A stretch of 64,000 bases of DNA from Hormiphora californensis (Eukaryota > Ctenophora > Tentaculata > Cydippida > Pleurobrachiidae). Numbering within the stretch: position 1 is the first letter of the stretch; each line of letters starts with the position of its first letter. Below are positions 1 through 10,737 of the stretch, in pieces. The stretch spans positions 2,512,729-2,576,728 of the forward strand of contig CM035362.1 in the NCBI GenBank assembly GCA_020137815.1. Direction: 5' to 3'. The notes under the pieces were generated by a model. That model was not told the origin of the DNA. It made no database searches and worked only from the letters and a program-made list of their open reading frames with translations. Both the position numbers and the translations under genes were made by a program.

Positions 1-7
1 CCTATCG

Positions 8-1537
8 TCAGTGGAAAGACTCGTTAATCAGGGTAAACTTCACCATAGGTCCAGCCTCCAACAACCTCTGTCTCCTTTGCCTCTTTCTCTCCACATATCC
101 CTCACATATCTGCAGACATACGAAAATAGCAACCCCCATAACACCAACAGAGCTCATCATCCAACTACCATGGGCGTGATGGTTGTTTATCTGTTGGAGT
201 AGGGAGCCAGCAGCCAGGAACCCCAGGGAAGACCCTGCATTCCATCCCAACACCCACAATGTATCACAAACATTCTTCTGCCTGTGTGAAAGGTGCCTCT
301 CTCCGATGTTAGTCTGCATCGACTCCATGTACTTGAGGGTGATACAGGAGCAGATGGGATCACCTAGCCCTGCTAACACGATCCCTACCCAAGAGAGGTA
401 CTGAGAGTTGGTGTAGAGGGTGTCCATTGTAGTGGTGTAGAATGTGAGGAGGAGACCGACAGAGACCATGGAGCCACCAAGGATGCACTGTTTACCAACA
501 GATAGGATCTTCCTATCTCCAATAAACCCGCCGACAAAAAACCCAACAGCTACCGAAATAGGGATACATCATGACGTAGAGACTCGCCTTAGCGATGGAT
601 ATGCTACAGCAGTGGCTCAGGTAGGGTGTGGTTCACCATCAGGATGTACGGCCCACACGAGTTTATCAGGAGTTGCCCAAATAAGGGCACAACGACTAGT
701 TTTCGTCAGCGGTTCCTCGTCCTCTTCCTCCATGAGGGGGGTTAGGTCTTCAATAGAGGGTGCCTCCGGGATAAAGGGGGTTGTATCACGAGGGATGAAG
801 ATTATACAACACGCCATAGCACACGCCATAACGGTTATCGCGAAGGCGTACGGTGCGATGAATCCCCATTTCTCGTAGAGATGATCCTGCTGCTGCTGTT
901 GCCATGGTTATACCAACATAACATGAATGTACCTGTTACCAGACTGTTTATTAACACAAACTTGCCCGGGAACCATACCCTCACACAGTCTATTTGGGCT
1001 CGGAATATGAGCGCAGTCAGCACCCCCAGGACAATTCGAATACTCAGGCATGTCAGGGAGAAGGTGTGTTTGTTGGAGATTGAGTCGGAGATGGAGAACC
1101 CCACTGAAAATGCTATAAACACAACCAGAAATGATACAAGGAGGTATTTAGAGTTCATTTTGATCTTTAGTTTAGCAAGTCCAACCTGAATAGCGACATC
1201 AAAGATTGGTGCTATGACACACCCAATACCAATACCCGCTGCAATAAGTCCCAGGATTAGTACCCGCCACATCTCTCTCAGCCTGGAAGTGTATAACAAA
1301 GAAGGTACTCCCAATATACGTATTCAAGTTGAGAGATATACAGGAGAAGGAGAGGGATGCCAGGAGGAGGTAGCCACCACAGGATAACGTTTTGAGTGTT
1401 TTTGGAGGTAGGGAGGAGCATTCACTGTCGGTGTAGGGAGGTGGGCTGTCTGCCAAGAGGGTTGGGGTTCTGGGAGGGGTGCTGGGAGGCGAGCTGATGG
1501 GGGAGTCATCTATCAGGGGTGAGACTGTGTCGTCCAT
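8..1537 (-). CDS. Intronless MFS transporter, SLC18B1-like, read through six +1 frame changes
   Basis: The start codon is at 1535-1537 and the stop TGA at 8-10; no introns are apparent. The N-terminus is a Ser/Pro-rich cytosolic stretch followed by the first membrane helix (GGYLLLASLSFSCISLNL). Later pieces give typical MFS helices, the loop motif GFFVGGFIGDRK and a C-terminal pair around GSSLGFLAAGSLL. Order and residues resemble vesicular amine transporter-like SLC18B1 (family knowledge), predicting a 12-helix organellar or plasma-membrane solute carrier; the substrate is unknown. No single frame spans the gene: the homologous sequence changes frame near 1270-1283, 908-927, 868-882, 676-705, 604-620 and 545-568, each time by +1. 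Six skipped bases leave 1,524 nt, or 507 residues, a normal length for the family. Pseudogene or assembly insertions are the alternatives. Confidence 0.72.
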
Positions 1538-1781
1538 GACTACAGCTGAAACAAGGGGTTGGAATTGTTAGAGTTGAGTAATTGGGTTCACAATGTTGGA
1601 TACATAGAGGGCGATTAAAAATTAAAATTTAATTTCTACTTCTAAGCAAGCTTCAAAATAATGAAGTATATAAAGTGCTAATATATACTCAAATGATGGA
1701 GTGTGTAAGATAACAGACAATAATGATCCCAACAGAGTGTTTCAGATATAGAGATGATGTTCAAGCGTCCTAAAGCTCTCA

Positions 1782-1783
1782 AA

Positions 1784-1850
<67 letters not shown>

Positions 1851-1852
1851 TC

Positions 1853-1916
<64 letters not shown>
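1782..1916. repeat. (CT)n microsatellite
   Basis: Nearly pure CT dinucleotide tract just upstream of the transporter gene, followed by a looser GA-rich stretch on the same strand at 1980-2210. Confidence 0.97.
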
Positions 1917-1919
<3 letters not shown>

Positions 1920-2824
1920 TATAGACACACTTGCGATGTCAGAAACGGCTTGTGGGCACATGCAGACAGAGAAACAGTGAAGAAGAGAGAGAGAGAAACC
2001 CGATAGAGGGAGTAAAAACACAGAGAGGGGTAAAGAAGAGAGAGTGAGAGAAAGTTAGAGAGAGATAGTTCTCTCTCTAAACGAAGAGGGAGAGCATCTA
2101 CCTTGTGGATGGTCCGATGGTATAGTTCTAAAAATATCGAGAGGGAGAGAGATAGATATAGAGATAGATAGAGAGAGATCAGAGAGCAGACATAGAGAGA
2201 TAGCTAGAGACAGTGTAGCCGCGATGTGCTCGATCATTGCGGGAATGGTATAAGCTCTGAAGAGAAGGAAGTATAGACTATCAACTAAAAAAGATAGAGA
2301 AAGAGGAAGATAGATTAGAGAATGAACACGAAGACGCTAGAAAACGCCCATTGAAAGTCATCGCTCTCGATTTTTGTCTCGTTCTAAATTGGAAGTTATT
2401 CGGTTTAAGAAATTCCAACAGTGTATGCCACTGTCTGGAGAATGATCTTGCAGCTGCTGGTTATGTGGTTGATTCTAAATAAGGCCTTGCGATAAACGGT
2501 TCCCTCTAGAACTATACCAGTCACCTTGAAATAGCCAACCTATAACTAATACTAATTAGAGAGCTCGGAAGGAAGCACCACACAGTCCCCTGTCCCTTGA
2601 GGCTTAAGTTAAGATTGAAAGGAAAAGAATCAAAGCAAAATGTTAAATCTATGATAAGGATCGAATCAGACACAACAATTGCAATTATTGGTCAAGAAGA
2701 TCACTGACTGAAAACCAAATGCAGTTCAAAAAGACTGACCTTTAAACCAAGCGAGTTGTGAAAATGGCTGAGTGCGGTTTTCGGGTTGTTAATCAATTCT
2801 TGTTAACAAGTCCCTGCTAAAGAC

Positions 2825-3016
<192 letters not shown>

Positions 3017-4449
3017 ATGTGTTATTGTTACACCTATGTCATATGTGCACACAATCAGAGCCGGTTTGATGAATAGAAAGGGGACAATTTGAAGTGCGAA
3101 ATCGTCTCAAGACGTGCGAAATTGTCAAAATGGGTGTGACGAGTTGGCAAAACCATCGTGCAATCAAGACCAAAATAAAGGTACAAAAATAGGTTGTCTG
3201 ATCCTAAAAACAGCGGTTACAATTATAGTTATCCTTAGAGGACTTCTGCAATTTCCAGCCCTGCTACCACACCGTCTTTTTATCATTCTTCTTCTTCTCC
3301 TACGAGTGCTTGATCTAAGTTCATGTACCCAAGGAACTTTTACGAACCGCGGAATCGTCGGCACAAAGTTATGATCCCATAGGCAATCCCTAGCCCCCTA
3401 CGTGACGATCATGAACCACCCAACAACCTATCGAAGAATCTAGTGTCCTGCGAGCTTAGGTGAATATGAATTTCTTCGAATTTAGAATGAGCCAAAACGG
3501 AGGTCACAAGCGGCACGTGTTTCACGTACTTTAAATACTGTTATTATTGGAGTGATCTAACCGTCTGTAATGTTGTTGTAATTAAAAAAGATCGCCAGTC
3601 GCCACCTCTGAATTATAGAAATTGATTTGGAAGAATGCCAACCCGGAAATGGTATCCATGGAGATATTAGTCACGGAATTTGATGTGAAGTTGGTACGTG
3701 ACATGTGAAGTTGGTACGTGACACGTGAAGTTGGTACGTAATTCCCGTACTCATTTTAATGTCTCCTTGTTATCGGTAATATGGCAGATAACGGATAGAT
3801 ACACATGTAGTTATGTGTGATACGTGACTCACATCAGTTATGTGAGTCACGTGTGTCGATAACAATTGATCATCAATCGACAATCACATGTGCGAACAAT
3901 GGATGGGACCGTCTGTGTGTGTTTATATTTCTAAAAAAACAAAGTTTGTGACGCAACTTTACCACAACTGGTTCGATGATCGAGAATTGTAATTGGTTAA
4001 CTGGTCTGTAGCTGTGTGACGTGATTAAGACGCTGAACTGAAATGTTACATGTTTCCTGCATGGAGAGAGAAAATGGTTCGCGTTTCAATTTTTCTTTCA
4101 CTCTGTTATACCTAACAATCTATACCTACCTATCAGCTGTAAACGGACAAGTAAACAGACAGGTTGGACAGTGAACAGGCACGAACCATGACACACACGA
4201 ACACACATACCTACCTGCACCCTCATTATCGAATCCAAGGTTTTATATCCAACATGGTGGCCATGAAGTACGGCCGTTACCTGTAAATACAAGTCTTAAT
4301 CAGCAGTTAATAAATTAACCATTGTAATTGTATTCCAATCAATATCTTGAGTCGCTTGACACTGTTTAGAATAAAAAGAAAGTATGAACAATTCAATCAA
4401 TATCACCATAATATGATCACGACGTCATTACTGGGGGGGGGGGGGGGGG

Positions 4450-4772
4450 TGACACGTAACACTTTGTAACACTTTGTAACATGTGCAGAAAACTTTTTGT
4501 GCACGTTACATGTTACAAAGTGTTACAAAGTGTTACATAGTGTTACAAAGTGTTACAAAGTGTTACATAGTGTTACAAAGTGTTACATAGTGTTACAAAG
4601 TGTTACATAGTGTTACAAAGTGTTACATAGTGTTACAAAGTGTTACATAGTGTTACAAAGTGTTACAAAGTGTTACATAGTGTTACAAAGTGTCACAAAG
4701 TGTTACATAGTGTCACAAAGTGTTACATAGTGTCACAAAGTGTTACAAATTGTTACAAAGTGTTACAAAATA
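4450..4772. repeat. 10-bp satellite, left arm
   Basis: About thirty tandem copies of GTGTTACAAA/GTGTTACATA. The inverted counterpart lies at about 5216-5610, so transcripts across the element could form a long hairpin. Confidence 0.93.
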
Positions 4773-5215
4773 TTTACAAACACACAAGGATTTGTAGCGA
4801 AGCAAATTTTCAATCTTTGACCAAAAAATTGATTTTGGAAAAATTTTATTTCTTTTCCAACAGAAACGTTGTATATCATCTTATTAAGTACAAAGAATCG
4901 ATTACCAATGAAAAAAAGTCGATTGGGTCACAACTCACAGGTGACTCAGCACATAGGGGGCCTCTGAGAGGCACAATACTTTTAATATCACTCTAAAAAC
5001 TTTACCGTTGTCTAAACTTCATATTTTTCTTTACCAAATGGACTATTTCAGCCCTGATTTCCACAGTCGATGACATCGGAGGCTCAAAACATCCGCAAAT
5101 TATTAAAAAAGTGTATGTTTTAACCCTAGGAATGATTTAAAACTTTTAGATGTGTTCTAGAAAGACACCAAAGTCATTCAAATTAGTTATTCACCAACCG
5201 TCTTATATATTTTGT

Positions 5216-5610
5216 AAATATTTTGTAACAATTTGTAACACTTAGTAACAATTTGTAACACTTTGTGACACTATGTAACACTTTGTAACACTTTGTAACA
5301 CTATGTAACACTTTGTAACACTTTGTAACACTATGTAACACTTTGTAACACTATGTAACACTTTGTAACACTATGTAACACTTTGTAACACTATGTAACA
5401 CTTTGTAACACTATGTAACACTTTGTAACACTATGTAACACTTTGTAACACTATGTAACACTTTGTAACACTATGTAACACTATGTAACACTTTGTAACA
5501 CTATGTAACACTTTGTAACACTATGTAACACTATGTAACACTTTGTAACATGTGCATAAAACTTTTTGTGCACGTTACATGTTACAAAGTGTTACAAAGT
5601 GTTACGTGTC
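5216..5610. repeat. 10-bp satellite, right arm (inverted)
   Basis: Tandem CTTTGTAACA/CTATGTAACA, the reverse complement of the left arm, ending in an inverted copy of the terminal sequence before the C run. Confidence 0.93.
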
Positions 5611-5633
5611 ACCCCCCCCCCCCCCCATTACTG

Positions 5634-6948
5634 ATCCCGCGGGTACCATTAAATGTACTACCGCGGACCACCAATATCAGGTGTGTCATGTTGGTATGTA
5701 CCAGGTGTGTGTACCGAATTCGATTCTTCGCTTCATTGCTCCCCCAAATTGGATCATTTGAAAAAGCTCTGCACCTACTGCTGCCGGAGCTAGGAAGGGA
5801 TCGTAATGTGATACTCTCAACTAGGAATAGAACTCTCCAGCGTCCCATTTCGAAATATTTTTTGTGAAATTCACCGCAGTTCTATTTATTCATGTTACAA
5901 GTTCCTAGGCCTATTTTAGTTCAGAAATGTTTTATCTAGAAATAGGTAATACTTGAAACTATCCAGAGTTTCAGAATCCTATTGGCCAGTGGTTAGACTG
6001 TTGATCAATAGGTATAAGTACTCTTTTATGAATTGTTAGGCGTTCGAATTGATGTCCAACCTAGGCTTTTACTTTTTACTCCCTCTCCCCCCCCCCCCCC
6101 CCAAGACTAGGAATTCACCAGCTAGGATTCACAATTGAGCCGCACTAATGACATTCCATAATAAGACGAATAACCCATTCAACGCTGATCAACCCATGCT
6201 GTACCATTCTCCTGCTGACAGTGTCATGTTGCTATCTTGTTGACATTTCTATATCCCAATAATCCACTCTTCCGGCCTAATTGTGTGTACAATCTTCCCT
6301 ACTGGCTCTACCTTGGCCTTGCTGCATCTCCAATGGAGAATGGAGAGTTTCGACTCTTATAACCAACATTGCCACAGCACGGAGCAACTACCCAGCTTCT
6401 CTCTGTTGTTCTTCTGGCCCATTTCCAGTAGTATTTAAGACTGGGTGCGTTCATTGTTTGCTTTTGAAAGTGTGTTCTCCCTGTGTAAACATAGGGGTGT
6501 TGGTGTGATCTTTTCTCTCGTGAAAGAAATGTGTGTTTCTGCTTTTGTTCCACGTTGCAAAAATATTGATGGTGAAAGTGAGAGGAGAGTGAGAATGTGA
6601 GATTGAAGTATGGCAAGATTTGATTTGTGGCCGACAAAATACCACAGCTCTTCTTATACCATGATCTACCGTCATAGATCTCATAGCAGTCCTTTTTATT
6701 GTTTGATGTTTCCTTGTCTCTGAGTTACGGCTAAAAAGAATGTACCTAAGTTTGTTTCATAAACACGCGGTATTATAATACCCGCTACGTGTTACCGAAT
6801 AATTCATGCCCACAGAGAGCAGAGAGGCCAGAGAGCAGAGAGGACAGAACTCCATGGAGCTCCATTCATTCTGTTGTGAAATCCTTTGTGTTTTGTTGGA
6901 TTCTAGCCAGCTGTGATCATCCCTGGGGCAGTGGCCTCATCTCTCTAA

Positions 6949-7035
<87 letters not shown>

Positions 7036-7316
7036 CTCTGTTCCCCTGGCTATAACAAAAGCGACTCTGACCCATCAACATTGCTGCTACATCTGAAGAG
7101 TGAAGTGTAACAGCTGTTGATATAATTCTTGAACCGTAAACCCAACACTACTTGGCAATTTGCCTAATTTTCGGTACCTTCCGGTGGCTGGAATTTGAGT
7201 GATGACATCTGTTAACTTTACTTTGATACATCATCACGGCACACACACACCAATTGACTTTGATTAGCTTTATCCACTTTGTTGGTTTACCAGCTTTCTG
7301 GTAATCTCACTATTCA
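5634..7316. other. Intergenic
   Basis: No supported gene. It holds a C run at about 6089-6102 and a (CT)n tract at 6951-7034. Short open frames lack recognisable domains and splice context. Confidence 0.75.
6951..7034. repeat. (CT)n microsatellite
   Basis: Pure CT tract of about 84 bp. Confidence 0.97.
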
Positions 7317-7324
7317 CTAAGTAT

Positions 7325-7888
7325 CAGGGGTGTAGGAATGATTTTTCAAGTGAGGGGGCGAAGTCACGTGACCAACTAAAGTGCGATTTTTAATTATGCG
7401 AACCGCTCACGCGCATTAATAATAACATAATTCCATTTGCGCGTGCTAAATCCGGTTCTTGATAAGATAGAGACTTGTCATTGGTCGCATTAGAAAGATA
7501 ACATTTTTCTCTTTCTAACGCAATCAGGATCAAGTCTTTATCTTATCAGGAGCCAGAGATATGATCGAAACAACCAACAAAAAACTTTCCCACGGTGCGT
7601 GGGAATTTTTTGCGGTTCGCTTTATTAAAAATCGGACTTTACAGCGCTGGCCAGCGCCCAAGAAATTTTTTTGTGAGCAAGATTTAGCCACCTATTCCAT
7701 TGCATTTACTATACATCGGGCGGAGCGACAGCGGAGCCCGAGAAAATATTTAGGATTTTGAGCCAAAAAGTCATGATTTCGTCATTTGGGAGTGAGTGTT
7801 GACTGTTTGCGACAAAAGTGAGGGGGCGAACCTGGCCAAAAGTGGGGGGGCGGCCGCCCCCCTCGCCCCCCCTATTCCTACACCCCTG
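7325..7888. mobile_element. Non-autonomous hAT-type element
   Basis: Terminal inverted repeats read CAGGGGTGTAGGAAT at both ends; the CAGGG start is characteristic of hAT transposons (family knowledge). A perfect 8-bp target-site duplication CTAAGTAT flanks it at 7317-7324 and 7889-7896, the length hAT elements produce. Inside are G/C-rich subterminal stretches and an internal inverted repeat around 7460-7550, but no transposase frame. The perfect duplication suggests a recent insertion. Confidence 0.93.
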
Positions 7889-8266
7889 CTAAGTATGTCG
7901 TCGAAAGGGCCATTTGAAATACTGTGGGTGGGGTTGGTAATTCTGGTAATAATGAATAGTCCAGGTAAAGTAAGTGAAGGGCGTTTACTTCGTTTAGTGA
8001 TTGCCACTTTCACAAGCATAGCTTACCCTGCAGAGAGACCAGTGACCGCTAATCAATTATTGACCACGAATTTCCCACACCATTTCTTGTAGACGCTTGT
8101 CCCAGCTCTAAGTTTCATAGGCTTGACTAGTTATTTCTAGATCCATAAATGAGTTCCATTTTCCTGTCAGTGTCACCGCAAATCCTGATACTTGTCTACA
8201 GGCTAATACGCAATATGTCCTTATAAATGCATAGCACCATACATGATCGTACTGTACTAAACGTAT

Positions 8267-8334
<68 letters not shown>

Positions 8335-9264
8335 GGAGAGAGGGAAAGATGGATATAGAGAGAAAATGTGAGAGTATAATAATGCTGCAGTTCATGGACC
8401 ATAACGGTAACCTGTCACTTACTATACGATCATGTAGATCTTTCTCTTTGTAGACAGTGTGCTATGAGTGTTCTCCCTATTCTATATCGCTCCTGTTATA
8501 TTGGAATACCTTGCAAGATTGACAATCTTTCCCCGAATAATGATTTTCCATATTCGGAAGATGATTGTCCATATTCATGTCAGTTGGCAAATTGTAACAG
8601 TGTGCACTTTTGTACTTTAGACAGAGTGAGGAAGAGACCTCTGGTATTATAGAGGGGGATGGACAAAAAGAGAACGAGTAGTACATATAAGCATGTTCCG
8701 TTAGTTGGCATGATACCTTTTTCTAGTGGTCCGCCAAACATTGTATGCTGAATGGTCTACAACATAAAACTTTTAATCGAACCATCTTTTATTTGCTAAA
8801 GTTCTATCTTGGAATTCTCCCATAGATGTCAATATGATCATAATATATTGATAATTGTCTCAATCCTTCCCAGAAGGATTCGAGAATAGAATTCTATTGG
8901 GTTTGCACTGTCTGATCTCTCCCTTTCAATCCATCTCCCATGTATAATAAGTCCATGCCTTCTCACTCTCTCTAAATAACGTCCAGTCTATCTCACTCTC
9001 TCCCTAACGTTCTGACTTTATCGTGCGTTAACTTCCGCCTTCTTCTATACTCATACACAAGCACAGTCTACCTGCATCTTTCTCTATCTCTCATTCTCTC
9101 TCTCTCTCTTGCTATCCTCTTTATCTCTCTCTTGCTCTCCTCTTTATCTCTCCCTTTCTCTCCCTTTCGGTCTCTCTCTTACTATGTACTGCTAGACTCT
9201 CCTTTGCTGTCTTTGTGTTTGCGTTTGTAGTTGTGTGGTTTAGATAGCAAGCCTCTATCATTCT

Positions 9265-9269
<5 letters not shown>

Positions 9270-9337
<68 letters not shown>

Positions 9338-9345
9338 CTCTCTCT
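9270..9345. repeat. (CT)n microsatellite
   Basis: Pure CT tract with TTTC interruptions at its 3' side. Confidence 0.95.
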
Positions 9346-10082
9346 GTCCATCATTCACACTCGATAAACAAAACGGTGTCCTCTTGGAAGTTTCCACTTC
9401 TAATAGTGTATCTGTAGAGAGAGAAGCAAGTAATGAAGAGATATAAGCAGTCTGTTATAGTAGAGAGAGAGAGAGAGAGAGAGTTAGAAAGAGAGAGAGA
9501 GGGGGAGAGAGTGTGGATAAGATAAGTTCGGTGTGGTTGAGAAGAGATCTATGAATAGGACTACCACTATAACCATTACTTATGCTTTTGGCTTCAATTT
9601 TCACTCGGCCTAAGTAAGGACCAGTGAAAAGAAGGACAAATACACCTTGACTGTTTCCTTTTTGAAGATGATATCTTGCTGATGTTCAACTCTCTATTCT
9701 CTACCCCGGTCACTCCCTCGAACCTCATCCCGATGCCTGGACTTTAGCCTTCTATCTACCCCGTTCCCCTCTAATCTCCCAGCTTCTATCGCCCCCTTTG
9801 TGTTGCCCACTTTGCTCACATTTTCCAGAGACTGCACTGTATGTTTGTGTACTAATCCTCACCGATTGCTTTTCTGCTTGTTTTCCATTACCATTTCATA
9901 TGTTACACCCGCATATATGTGATCACACACAATGTTACTGTAAACAATGCATATGTAGTTATTTTTAGTACCCTTCCCCCGCTCTTTGTTGTTTTTATGC
10001 GGTGTGGTACTTCTAATAACAATTTTAAAGGAGTTATTTAGATAGTTCTACAGTGTAAGCAGTGGTATATTTTTACCCGCTA

Positions 10083-10195
<113 letters not shown>

Positions 10196-10377
10196 GATAG
10201 TCTGCAGCAGCACAGCTTAGATAGTGTCTCAATACAACTAGTGCTTGTAGCGAAGTACATTGTTCTCCTAGGTCTATCTACAGTCGTGTATAGCTTGTAC
10301 TATAATCATTGCGTGTATTGTATAAAATATATTGTACTATTTTGTCTGCAATGTATTGTGTACTAGTCGAGTACATT

Positions 10378-10425
10378 ATATTCTTGGAATTCGGGACTAG
10401 ATCTAGTCACGAATTCCAAGAATAT
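10378..10425. repeat. 48-bp near-perfect palindrome
   Basis: The arms ATATTCTTGGAATTC and GAATTCCAAGAATAT are exact complements; only one position in the inner GACTAG/CTAGTC part mismatches. There is essentially no loop. It could extrude as a cruciform or bind a dimeric factor; nothing further is visible. Confidence 0.9.
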
Positions 10426-10737
10426 GTCAGCAGTAAGTAGGTCTACTTTGCTTGTTTGGATCTTGCTTGTTATTGTTAGCACACAAAAGACCTCTTTAAA
10501 TTTTACACAACAGCTCTTTGTAAAAGTTGTTTGTACTTTGTGTGAATGATTTACTGTTTACATTTTATTTTGATCAACAATAAATGCCCCCCCCCCCCCC
10601 TTGCACCCATTTTGATTCCTACTGGATTTGAGTTCCTAATCGTGTTATTGTTAGTATGCTAACAGCTCCTTCCACAGTTTCAGTATGTAGGGGGACACAT
10701 CACATTAGGTCCTGCTGCTATTTCACACTACAACTAG

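Larger units (their letters stand above)
4434..5625. mobile_element. Inverted-repeat transposon with G-run ends and 10-bp satellite arms
   Basis: The left end is a run of 17 G followed by TGACACGTAACACTTTGTAA; the right end is the inverted copy running into a C run. Flanking ATTACTG (8 bp if the adjacent C is counted) occurs at 4427-4433 and again at 5627-5633, as expected for a target-site duplication. Each arm is an array of a 10-bp unit (AGTGTTACAA and the variant with ATAG), in opposite orientation left and right. The centre, about 4775-5215, is unique AT-rich sequence with no transposase, so this is non-autonomous. Confidence 0.85.

Noticed and set aside
4640-4996. 118-codon frame across the 10-bp satellite
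   Set aside because: The open frame results from the repeat unit lacking stops and lies inside a transposon arm.
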